Source of the DNA: Tetranychus cinnabarinus
Lineage: Eukaryota; Arthropoda; Arachnida; Trombidiformes; Tetranychidae
Direction: 5' to 3'
Length of the DNA: 64,000 nucleotides
Assembly (NCBI GenBank): GCA_022266195.1
Contig: WHVY01000001.1
Coordinates: forward strand, 11,284,001 to 11,348,000
The position numbers were made by a program, and so were the translations under genes. Of this stretch, positions 1 through 12,200 are shown piece by piece. Every line of letters starts with the position of its first letter. Position 1 is the first letter of the stretch. The notes beneath the pieces are model-generated. The model saw only the letters and a list, made by a program, of their open reading frames with translations, searched no databases and was not told the DNA's origin.

Positions 1-540
1 GTAGCCATAATTTCCTCTCATGAGATTTTCATTTGAAGGTGAATCCTTAATGTTACCCTGAGCATCAAAGGCTTTGGGTAACTTTTGTGGACACACTGGC
101 TGGTAATGGTTAACCAGTCGAGTCCCACGCCAATGAGCTGGTGTCACTGGAGGCATGAAGCGCAGCGAGTTGACTGGTGGTGCAGCATAAGGTACTCCAA
201 GAAAGGCTTCAACTGAATTCAACAGACGATAACCTTTCAAAGGTGATTCAGGTGTTCTGTCCGAGGCAACATTTTCACTTGAAGAGGGCGACTGTAAAGA
301 TGATGGTGAAGAACCTGGTGAGGCAGGTGAAGACACTGAAGTAGTTGAACTGGGTGATGATGAGGGTGAAAGTGATATAAGTATGCCTTGAAGGAAACCA
401 TACTTAGTCTTCACCTTCCTGGGTGACAAAAGTTTATCAAATTCATTACTATCAACATTTGGCTCGTTGACCGAATCACAATTAATCCAAATTGAAGTTG
501 ATGAAAGGTAAAACATGATGACAAAAAGTTGACCTTTCAT
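1..540 (-). CDS. Neuroligin-like carboxylesterase-fold adhesion protein, N-terminal part (truncated by window edge)
   Basis: An open frame of 180 codons runs from the ATG at 540 down to base 1 without a stop, so the gene continues beyond the window. Seen: a signal-peptide-like start (MKGQLFVIMFYLSSTSIWINC), then KTKYGFLQG, a Ser/Pro-rich insert at about residues 54-95, then VEAFLGVPYAAPPVNSLRFM, PPVTPAHWRGTRL and a PVCPQKLP motif. The last three blocks are the hallmark start of the cholinesterase/neuroligin fold, and the RFMPPVTP...VCPQ wording is closest to insect neuroligins. Neuroligins are type I membrane proteins that bind neurexin at synapses and lack esterase activity, but the catalytic region lies outside the window, so an active carboxylesterase cannot be excluded. 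The start was chosen because the signal peptide begins there. The Ser/Pro insert is longer than I expect for the family. Confidence 0.8.
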   Translation of the reverse strand, partial: MKGQLFVIMFYLSSTSIWINCDSVNEPNVDSNEFDKLLSPRKVKTKYGFLQGILISLSPSSSPSSTTSVSSPASPGSSPSSLQSPSSSENVASDRTPESPLKGYRLLNSVEAFLGVPYAAPPVNSLRFMPPVTPAHWRGTRLVNHYQPVCPQKLPKAFDAQGNIKDSPSNENLMRGNYGY

Positions 541-1864
541 GATAAAAGCACGAATCAAGAAAAAAGTTGAAAAAATGTCAATTCACCAAACACACTTCAC
601 AATCACATTGAGAAATCCCATGTAAATGATGATGAAAAAAGCGTTGAACTTTAAATTGATTAGCAATCCAAGGATTGAGCTTACATTTGAAAACATTAAC
701 CTTTACCTTTGAACAATAAACAGCTCGACAAAAAAGCTTTACAACTTGAAATGTTCATATCGTTGAGTTAAAGATGGTAAAGAGAGCAAAAAATATGATG
801 ATAATGATGATGATCAAGAGAAGAACATTTTTTTTCCTTTTCATTAATTTTACTTATTCCATCTAATATTTCCTTCTTCTTACCTTAATAAAGCTTAGTT
901 TGCTTCTTGCTTTTTTATACTCTTTTTTTATCGTTTTATTAGATGTTGTTGTTGGTTGTTGATGATGATGATGATGTTACAGCAACTATTGTTAACATTT
1001 AAGGTAAAGGTAATAACGTCTTGACAAATGATTAGCTTAACATAGCTACGAAAAGAAAAGCTAAGCTCAACTAACAAACCTTCATATTTCTTTCTAATTT
1101 CATCATTCAGTGACTGAGAGAAAAGGTGAAAAATGAAAAGACGAGATGAACAGGGAATCGACAAGAATGAAAGATTTAATTTTTTCCTCTTTTTTCGATG
1201 TTCAGTTTTATCCAATGGTTTTGCAAGTTTCACTGATGTCACTAATCGTTATCGAGTCCTTCCAGTCAAAAGATCACTTTTTGGAAACATTTTCTTTTCA
1301 CATTCTTACATGAACACACATTTACATGTGAAAAAATGTTTCTACTCTTTTTTTCTGGTTGACGAAGACGAAATCAATATTATGATAATATGTTGACTTG
1401 GCATTGGCTATTTCATCAGTTTTGTATTGTATTCAATCTATTTTTGCTCTGCATTTCCCATTTGTTGAGCTTTTCAACTTTTTCCTTGATTTGTTGCCTT
1501 TCAATATTTTTTCATAACTTTTCCTTCCAATTCCAATGGTTTATTGATTGTGTGATAAAAACTTGCTTCTATGGATTCAGATTAGCGTGAAGAGAGTGAA
1601 AAAAGTGGCACATTTGAATGTAAACATTGAAAAATACATTTTTCTTTTTCTTCTTTCTTTTTTATCTATTTGTGTTTCCAAGTGAAAAAGCTATCAACAT
1701 TTACAAAGATCCTTTTCACTTGTATCCTTTTTGCATTTCAATGTTGCTGTTGGTTTGGTTTGTTGATGATGATTATGATGAGGATGAACAGTCGATGAAT
1801 GCGCTTTCAATTTACTGATGATGATGTTAATGATAGGGAAACACACAAGGATACATGAAAAGGA
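541..1864. other. Intergenic region between the neuroligin-like gene and the astacin gene
   Basis: No coding exon can be supported here. The stretch is AT-rich with a GTT/GAT triplet tract near 947-976 and poly-T runs. If the candidate astacin exon at 1865 is real, this is the roughly 1.3 kb divergent promoter region of two genes transcribed away from each other; no specific promoter motif was recognised. Confidence 0.4.
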
Positions 1865-1960
1865 ATGGAAACTTTTCTTTCGCTGATTTTTGTCTTCTTT
1901 ACACTGGCCAATGCACAGGATAAAATGGGAGTGAAAAAATTGGTTAAACTTGAGCTTGGA
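1865..1960 (+). CDS. Candidate signal-peptide exon of the astacin gene
   Basis: An ATG at 1865 opens METFLSLIFVFFTLANA followed by QDKMG, a good secretory signal with a plausible cleavage after ANA. A GTGAGA donor at 1961 leaves phase 0, which matches the phase-0 acceptor at 6283 of the next astacin exon; an alternative phase-0 donor (GTGAAA) lies at 1931. The astacin needs a signal peptide and none is seen nearer to its first supported exon. The frame continues open to 2074 without splicing, so this could also be a chance frame. The link to the astacin is inference. Confidence 0.3.
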
Positions 1961-4900
1961 GTGAGAGAAAGGAGTGAAGATTATATCGATAAGTTTAATG
2001 CGCATGATAAACTGTTAGACTCAGACAATTTTATTCTCAATGCACTTGTTTCACATCTTTATATTCAGAAGTAGGATAAGTATGATAAGAAAAAAAGCAA
2101 GAATAAACTGTCCAATTAATTTCATGGGATTGGGTAAAAAAAAGTAAAACCAAGGAAAGAAATGCATTAGTTTGCCTGGGAATGAAACCAACTCGATAGA
2201 TGTATTGGAAGGAAATGTTGCAAGAATGGCGAAATGTATTCATGATCACTGAATTTTATTTTCTTCTGAGTTTGGAAGTTGCTAAATCGACTCTAAATTT
2301 AACTAGACTCGACTTTTGATTCTTGGATTTTATGAGAGTTTATGGACTTCTGAAAAAACTTTGGAACGAATCTAGTTCCTAACAAAGTTCGTCTTGTGTA
2401 ACTAGTAGAATAGTTTTTCAGAGTAGACGTTTAATTTTGAAGAATTATTTTCAGTGTAAACAGGATTCTATTGGAGAGAATCTATCAAGAGATGTTAGTT
2501 TAATTCGTAAATTATGAGAAAGCACTAGCATTTAGTCAATGAGTTGGATTTGCAGCCGCAGTTCGATTAAAATTTTTGGTTTTTTGTGTTCAGTTCAATA
2601 GTTTTCAACAACATTTATGCATTTTGTATGAGATTTTTTCTTTGTTTTGCAGATTCGCTCAAAGTTTAGATGAAAGATTTTTAAACATTTATTTTGATTT
2701 CAATGGATTCAATCTTTAGTTCAGTTTATTGAAATTATTTTCAATTGCCTTCCATGTGGGTATTCTGCAAATCAAAACAAAATGTTATAAAATTTTGAGT
2801 CAAGACAATTTACATTTAGTCTTGCTTTCGAGCAAGGGAAGGTGCCTGACCGATTTGATTGAGGAAATACTTTGATAGAATTTATAGAAGACGAGAAAAA
2901 ATTCTGATAAAAGTTGATCTGCAAATGTTTACTTCAATTTTTATTCAAATTTTAAGTACTTTGAATTTGAAAATATCATTCACTGTGTCAGCAATGTCTT
3001 TGTTTTGGTCATTTTCTTGTACAGTCAGCTCGTTTGATTAGACTTGAAAGTTGCATGAAAATTGAAGCAAACATTTTCAGTTCTTAAAAATCAGAATCAG
3101 ACATCAGAATTTTTGCCTTATTTCTATCAATTTATCAAAGAGTTTGCTAAATCAAATCTTACAAGTTAGGCATCTTCCCTAGAAATGGATGCATTAAAGT
3201 TGTGACTAATTCTTGATTTATCTACCAGCATTTCCATTCCAAGGCCAATCGTAAGCAAATGAACAGCAACGTCCCTTGTAAGCTATTGATCTCGACTTTA
3301 TTATTCAAACATTATACATTGTATGCAATAATTATGTAGATTGCAAGTAACATAGACAGTAATTGAGATCGTAATTTGATTCCATTAATAACTGAATAGA
3401 GTCAAATAGAAGCTATCTTGACATTAAATGATACTTTTTGTCAACACACAAGACTACAATGTAACTAAATTTGCAAATAAACTTTTCGAGGTAAACAAAA
3501 GATCGTTATGAAAGCGATCACTCAGATGGCTAAATAATGATTCAACTCTTATACAATCTTATGCTTTATGAACAAATCAATCAAAATCTTTTCTTTAGCC
3601 CACTAACCCAAGATTAATCCACTAATTTTAGAACTGAATTTGGATAAATTTGGAAACCAATTTACTATTGACGCTAATGTTCGTTACATCATGACATTAC
3701 ATTTAAAGCCAATCTAAGTTCTCACTCCAAACTATGTTAATCCATCGAGTTTTGTTTGCTTTTCATTTCGAGTTTATTACAATATTTATAATCAATTAAT
3801 TCAGTTCAATCAACTTGCAAATGAAAGATGAGGGTTTGACTTATCAAAACTTGTGCTCTTTTCATGCATCAACACATCATCATTGATAGCCTTCAAATGA
3901 GAGTAAATTATTCATGATAAAGGTTAAGAAATATTCACTTTCAGAATAAATTAGAGCTTCTTTTTGCGCAAATTATTCTATCTGATTAACTCTTAGTTTC
4001 AGTTGTAATTGTGCTCAACTTGGTGAAACATAAGTTTTGATATTTTGTGCAAACATAAGAACCAAAAAAGTGCTTCTAAATTATCATCAAAATGAATCAA
4101 CGAAATCTATTGAAATGCCTTTTAATTACTTTCCTTTCTCAGGTAAGAATTTGTTTTCTATTTCAAATCAAGTTTTAATATTGAATAAAATTTCAATAAC
4201 ATTGTTGAATAGGTTTTAAGAAACGATATTCATTGAATCGCAATTTCATATCAATAACATGAAATAAGATGAGAAACGAATAGAAATGAAAATAATAAAA
4301 AGAAGGGAAAACATAAAATAATCAAATAAAGAGGATTACGAATGAAACAAAGATGTAATAGTATAACTAATAATAGTAATAATAATATATGGATTGATCT
4401 TGTGATATGATAATCGTAAAAAAGGTTCAGAGGAAGAGGCAGAAGAAGAGGAAAAAGAGAAAAATGAAATAAAAATTGATATAAAATGAGTTTTCCTTCA
4501 GCATTGTAATGTATATTTTATTGTGTTTGTTGTTGTTTTGTCATCCAAGTTTCTTTAAAGCATCTCAACATGTAAGATAACCAGCCAAGACAATGGATCC
4601 AATGTTATGGCTTGAGTTATTGTATTCACCTTCAGTTGAACAGATTGACATTTAGTGTTAACTTTGTGAGTTTACTGTTATCAATTTTGTCCTCAACTTT
4701 TGCGATAGACAGAAAGATGAAGATGAAAGTGATGAGAGGATGATTTGGAGATGAGGGAAACGCGGTAATGGGGTGAACATGGGAAGATGGGAAAAACATG
4801 AGAATATGATGAAAGTTGGAAAATGATATGAAAAGATGAAGAACATGTGAGAAAATCATTCAATTGTTGGAGTGAAATGTTGACGAAAAAACTAAGTGAA

Positions 4901-6283
4901 TGATGAATGCGAAAAGAAAAGCAAATTTGCAAGATAATGGCGAAAATTCAGCCTTGTGTCTGATAATTTCCTTTAGCCGGTTGCCATTCAAGTTTGACTG
5001 ATTTTCGGTTTAGTCGAGAATGAATTTCTAAAACTGTTTTGAAGTTAGATAGATGAAAATGCAGAATAAGAAGCGTTTAGACAATTGGTTGAGAAGTTTT
5101 TTGGTCAAACTTTTGTAGCTAAAGAATGCAAAAATCCTGTATTCAGATATGAAACTTTCTATTATTTTACTTTTTCTTCTAAAATATTTTCCAATTCTGT
5201 ATAAATCTCATTGAGAGAGCGATTTTGAAAGTTGAAAAAACTTTAAGAACTTCATTTAGACTTTTTATTATTTCTTTGAGTTTAATTTGTTTCGTTGTAG
5301 ATGCATTTACATTTCATGTTTAATTTTTCTGGAACTCTTTGTTTCTATTAAATTCGCCGAAAAATGCTAAAAGAGCCAAAACGATTCATAAAAATTTTAA
5401 GATTATTTCGCAGTCGAGTTGATCGATTTCTGTTTTCTTCAAATTATTTTTTCGTTTTCAAATGAAATAACTTCAGAGTTTTCAGCTAGAAACTTGGTCA
5501 AAACACGAATTAACGAAATCTTTTATAGCCTTTTACCAATCGACTGGATACAAATGAATCAGGCTAAATAAAGTCTGTTCTGAAAACTGCAATTGATTTT
5601 ATTCCTACGAACTTCAACATTTTTTAGATGAGACACAAAGTCCGTCTTTTCCTTCAACGAAATTAATTCAATATTAGTCAAGTAAATTGGCTGTTTTTTG
5701 TCGATTAATAGCATTTAATTTACGATGAAACGTTTGAGTGCCATTGATGAACCTTATTACCGTTAAAGTAAACGTTGATTGCTCAAGGTTTTCAGTTTGT
5801 TCAATCAAAGGATCATGTTTTTTTTCTGATTGTATTTAATCATTAGCTAATTTAATTTATCACAAGAAAAAGTGAAGTTATCTTGATAATGGAAAGAACA
5901 GGGAAAATGAGTTGGAATGAGTGTTCAGCATGATAAGATGAATTGCTTGAGACTAAAGGAAAAGAGGCCAAAATGTAAACGGTAAAATGAATGAGTAAAA
6001 ATATCTTTGTTCATCATCATTCTCAGTTTCTGGTTAAGATGCAAAGATTTGGTGACAAAGTTAATTAGAGAATCTTTTTTTTCTCTCTCTTCTGTTAATG
6101 ATTCTCAACTCTTTTTGCACTTTCTTTCATTTCTCATTTTCATGTGCTTTATCATAAACTCGTTATCTTAAACTTTGATACTAATAGCCTTTCATATTCA
6201 TCATTCAACATATCACTTTAATAATGAAAATGATGCAAACTAATCAATTCTTGTTTCTGCTTGTGCCTCATCATCATCATTAG
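1961..6283. other. Putative first intron of the astacin gene, or intergenic DNA
   Basis: AT-rich DNA with many stops in all frames and no supported exon. One short frame at 4112-4139 ends in a GTAAG donor, but its phase does not fit the following exon. Nothing else is recognised. Confidence 0.35.
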
Positions 6284-9200
6284 CTGTCATTAACCAGCCA
6301 ATATTCAATTGCTTCCACTCAAGAGCCAGATAAATTGGATGCTCTGGTAAGTAGAGTCTTAATAAATTTTAATAGAAAATTTAATAACAACGAAAAAATC
6401 AAATTTCAAGTTTAAACATTTTCGATTCAGATTTGAATTTTCATCTTTGCTGACTTTATTGATCTTTAATAGTCGGCAGTAATTTAATGATTGTCAAAGT
6501 TTAATTGTTCAATGAAAGGCAAAAGAAAATGGTTCAACTGATTAGCTGATTCACTTTTCACTTGACAGTTAAAGCTGTTTTCTTGCTTTTTTTGTCTTCT
6601 CTCAACTATTTTTGTACTTGATTCCAGAACTTTTTTGCTCTACTTTGATTAGCCCTTTCAGTGGAAATAGATTGAGAAATAAGAAGCTATTAAGAATCAA
6701 TTGACTCTGGACAGGTGAATGTTGAAAGGTCAAACTTATTCCCTTTCAAGTTGACCTTTGTTTAAATTGAGCAAATCATTCCATTGGCTGGGAATCCGGA
6801 TTGGAGTGAAATGGTTCAACTAAAGTTAAATCTTTTTGGTTTTTTAGTTTTATTTTTATCTGAAAATTGTTTGAGACTTAAGTTTGGTTTTCATTTTGCT
6901 TGGCTTCTTCTTAGCTTTACATGTTTGGAGGTGGCAATCCAAAGGAAACTCAGGAAGGTTATCAGATTGTTGATGGTGATGTTGTGGTTCCTCTTTTACG
7001 GGATGAAACAAATGATATTCTTGAAGGTAGAAAAGCAATTACAGATTCGGTTCTTTATTGGCCTTCCGGAGAAATACCTTATACTTTTCATCATTGTAAG
7101 TTCGACAGTTGGAGGAGAAATTTTCTTTTTTTATCTTTTCTTTTACAACTCTGTTCTTTTTCATTTGGTCAAATGTACAGCTGTAAGTGATGTTGAAAGG
7201 AAAGCCATTCTAACTGGAATGAATCATTGGGAAAATGAAACTTGTATACGATTCCGTGAAGCAACAGCTAAAGACTATTTTCTCATTCGATTTCGAACTG
7301 ATCAACCTGGCTGTTGGTCATTGGTTGGACGGCAATACTCGCGATTCCAAAAGGGTCAAGATGTTTCCATTGGAAAAGGCTGTGCTCAGGTAAAAGAGAT
7401 TTACTTTTTATTCAAACTTTCATTTTGCGATAAAAATATTTTCCAATGCTGGAGCTAACAAGAAATCATTGAATGAGCTTCAAGTTTTCAGTTGATTAAG
7501 AGATGATTCAACGACGAAAATCACCGTTTCTACAAATAATCGATGCAATATCGATGACCAACTTTACATGACTCAGGTTGGTTGATTTGATTTAAAGATT
7601 CAAAGTGTTCGTTGAGTAAGTTGATCAATCAATTTTTCGCGAAATAATTGCAATCATTGGAGAGAACAAATCTGTATGAAAAGATTGTAAAAGTCTTTGA
7701 GTTGATTGTTGATGATGAAGAGTAACTGTTGATATTGGAGTAAATTAAAGGTGCAATAAGATGATCATGATTAAATTAACGCATAAAACAGTTTACACAA
7801 CATTTTCAGTTTGTTATTGGACTTGCAATTATAATGATGATAAATGAAAAGCCTGGAAACAAAAAGAAAGGGGAAAATGTCAGAAATTATCTCTTTCATG
7901 AACAAGTTTACTCTTTTCATTATCAAATGTTAGGCGAGAAAAGGCTCGACTTAAAGTTCTCAGCTTCTATTTAAGATGCTGAAAAGAGATGATAATGAAG
8001 ACTAGGTTCAAGTAAATAAAGTCATCAAATGAAATAATCAACAATTCCGATTTTCCAGTTGAATCATTTTTATCGATTTTACACAAATCTTCCAATATTC
8101 ATTTACAAAAATGTAATTTTTTGAGCGAAAACTCAATAGTCGCTGAAAAAAGGATAAACAAGAGTCATTTAAGATTTTATTTCATTTCAATTCGAAAGGA
8201 AACCAGAAATACAATTAATGGATTGAAAAGTGACTTTAGATATTCAGTATTCGTTCAAATGCTCGTGAAATTAACGAAATTTCGATTTTTTCTGAAATCA
8301 CAGTTTCTTCATAATTTTATTGTCAAAATGAATGTTATTGTTAAGATGTGATGATTGCTGATCACTAGTTAGGATGGTGATGAAGGATGAAAACGGAATT
8401 TGGACTCTTGGATGATTTAATCGAAATCATCTTCATCTGTAAACTTTTCCTTTGTAATCTAGAGAACTTTGGATCTGTTCTTTACTTTTCGCTCTTTTTT
8501 GATATTTATCATCATTATCATCATGTTTGGACATCATCAACATCCTTCTTATCAGGGAGTAAAATTGTTCTCATCAGTCCAATCTTGTTTCACTTTTTAT
8601 TCCCTGACTTTGACTGTACATCATCATAATAATCTCTTCATCCTTTCATCATTGATACTCATAAAGATGACGAGCAACATTTTTTTTTCTTGATTCTCAT
8701 GTTTTCCCTTATTCACAACATCTTTCATCAACATAACAACATCATTACCAGCAACTGGAGGTTGTTGTGGTAGTAAATGAATTTACTTGTTTTGACCATT
8801 TACAGCTTGCTAATGTGTTAATCTGCTTGCTATTAGATTTATTGTCACTATTATTATCATTATTATCATTGTTATCATCATAAACAGCAAATGAAAACAA
8901 ATCATTTTCATCTGAAAAATAGATGCAAATGATTACGTTAATATTAAACGAATGATGAACAAGAAAAACGACCGATGTTCATCCACTTATAGCAACACAA
9001 AAAACAATCGAATCTCGAATTCTTGAAATCGAAGCAAATGATTGAAAAATAGTCTCAACAGCTACAGTTGACCATGAAATGAAAACTAGAACAAGAATCA
9101 AGATTAACCCGGCAAGTGTTAGTAAATTAAAGGTTAAAATGAATCAAATTTTCTTCATCATTTATCTTTCTCAACCTTTTACCAAAGTTGAGTTCAAATG

Positions 9201-12200
9201 ACGAATTAGGTTTTGGGTTTGAAACTGGACCTTGGATTGTTGATTAAAACGAAGATGAAATTATTAGAAGTCGAAGTGACACGAATAATGATAAACGATT
9301 GGTCGATGTAAGTGTTTAGTTGAGTCTAGAAAAGTCCAACTTTACTGAAGCAACTTTGACTTTTGTTTTGTTATTCACTTATCCAATTGGTAAGTTGATG
9401 TCTAGCAATAATTTGAGGTTTCATTATTGGTATAAAAGTGTATAAATGTGAATAAAGTAATGCGAAAATACAATTTGAAAAAAAGGAGATTTGCGTGTGT
9501 GTTCTGATGGGAATCTGTTTGGTGAACAAATTGAATAAAAATGTTGAATTGGAAGAGAAAAGGGAAAAGGTTGAATGATAAAGCTGAATGATAAAGATGA
9601 TTATGGTAGAAGATGATAAAAGATGATGAAATGGTGCAAGTTGAGGCTTGAATGAATTCATATTTGATCAAAAAGATGATCCGATTCAACCTTTTCTGCT
9701 TGTTTATCGTCTTTCAACTTTTCCTTCTCACTTTCTTTACCTTTCTTACTCTTCACCCTCTTCTCTAACCAACTGGAATTGAAGCTGAGCTGAATTATCT
9801 GAGATATAAATTTTGTTCCAATAGGCATAACTAAACAGTTTCTCGTTGAGCTTATTCTTTTACTTTACTTTTTCCAACATTTCTAAGAACCTCTTCCATC
9901 CTTTTTGCCTCTTCTTCATGTTCACCTTTTTATTAAAAGCATTTTTTCACCATTGATAGTCTCAAAAGTCTGATCACGTCTTCGTCTTCCTTTTCATCAT
10001 GTCTCTTCCCTTCACTCAGATTACTTTACTTTCCTCATTTGTAACATTTCCTATCCATTTCAACCTTGCCCTTTGCACCAGTTAAGCCAAACGGGAAAGC
10101 CATTTGTTCACACCGTTAGTCGGCTTAACCTTTATTAGGGAAAAAAGAGTTTTACTGAACAAAAAAAACCTTTACCTTAAGCCTTTTTAAGTGCAACTTG
10201 TGCATAATGATATTAAGCTGTTCATGAGCTTGCAACTTGAAACAATTGACATTTTAAAATGATAATTACACTGAAACAATCTTGCAATCCTTTCCAATCA
10301 AATTGGCTAATCGTGATTTGTTGTCGTCTTGAGCAAATTATACAATCACTTGAAGATTACGAGTTTTGTACTCGTTAAAGACTTTAAATGGATCCTTTTG
10401 TTTTCCCTTCATTGTCAGCCTTTTACTCAACACTCACCTTTGGGAAACCCAAAGGATTCATTAAAATGTAAGTCGCAGTGAAAAGAGTTATCAACAGTAA
10501 GCATTCACTTTCGCTCTCAATTTCATGGTAAACTTTACAAAAATTAGTTGAACCAGATGAACAATAATAACATGAGAGGTAAAAAGGAACAAGTTGAGGG
10601 AAGATGATTTGGAAGCCACAAAATACGAGGAAAAATGGCTTGATCTTGAAAAGACTTTTTGCCACTATTTCTTTAATCATCCCTGAATCCTGGTGAAAAT
10701 GGATGCTGTAAAAGATGGTAAAGATAAAAAAAGAGGAAAAAGTTGAAGTTGATTGTTCTTATTGTTGGAAGTGAAAAATTTACAGAAAAATAAATAGAAC
10801 CCTGGAGACAATAAAAGATATTCTTAGTGAATTTCTTCCTCTTAAAACTAACATCATCATCATCATCAGCATTATCATCAGTCTTGTCATCATTGGAATC
10901 TTCTTCGTCTTCTTCTTATCTTTTGTTTCCTTCAGAATGATTTGGTGTGTAAAAGCATAACTTGACTTGTGAATATAATTTGTATTCACATTCAGAATAC
11001 AAAAGAAGTATTTGGTTTGGTTGGTAAATTCAATAGTCTAGAATGATGAAGAGAGAGAGAGAGAGAGAGAAAAGGGAAAAAGAATGAAATGCAATTGTCA
11101 GAATTGAAACGGAAATGATGATAATAATGGTAATGATGATGAAGAGGAGGAGGAGATGAAGATGCAACAAGATGATGAACAAAAAGACACTTTGACAACC
11201 TATTATTAGCTCATTTGTTTCCAATCTTCAACCTTTTAACTTAACCCTTAATCTCAATGTTAGAACAATTTAAAAGATGCTTTTGTTAATTTTCCAATCA
11301 TTACAATTGAAAAATGTTGCATTCAATTTAATTGATGAATCAAGACCATTTGTTGAGAAACAATTATCTTCAAACTGTTGCCCTCAATCTCTGTTACTTT
11401 AGTAAAAAATTCAAATATCGACTCAAATCATTCGATAGACGAAAGCCTATCACATTCAGTGTTCAAAATTTTTTCACTGGACCTTTTGATTTCTAGATTT
11501 TCTATGTTCGCTCTTTTCATGAAGCTGATAATGGTTCTGTTTTATCAGTTCGAACAGAAGTTCAGTCAGAAGTTATTTTACTTGAGCTACTCTTCAATTT
11601 TACATCTAAAGATCTCTTTAGTAATATTGTGGTGTAAAAGGCTTTGATTAGAATTGTTGGTTGACTGTTAATCTAACTCTTTAAATATGACCCATTTAAT
11701 AGAGGCACTTAGGTTAGTTGAGAGTAAAAGTTTTCCCATTTCATCTTCAGGTCATCAGCATGATTGGAGATGCAATAAGAGTTGAAACTGTTGTACATGG
11801 TCAGTGCCTTGCTTTATGAGCCATTTATCCAATTGTGGTCAATTGCGTTTTTCAATTTTTGTTTCAGAAACAAAACACAACAAAAAAGTGTTAGTTGAAA
11901 GCATCCATTGTAAAGGAGTTTAACCAAAACCAAGTAAACACATGAAAGATGATGAAAAGTTGTGTGAAAATTTTCAATGTTGGATGAAAGAAGAGAATGA
12001 TTGAGACTTGATCTGAGAGAATAGAAGAAGAATAAATAAGAAAAATTGACCATGAAAAAAGTAATCTATTATGAGGTGGAAAAAGGGTTTCTAGAGACGA
12101 GTAAAGGACTGAAAAGTTAAGCCAAGGGTTATACAAACTGTACTCTCATCATGTACTCAGGTTATGCATCATTTTCAAAGTAGGAAAACAGTTGAACATT

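Noticed and set aside
6784..7458. A long continuous plus frame of 224 codons spanning the astacin start region
   Set aside because: It reads through an intron; only 7181-7389 of it is genuine astacin sequence, and 6915-7095 is coding in another frame.
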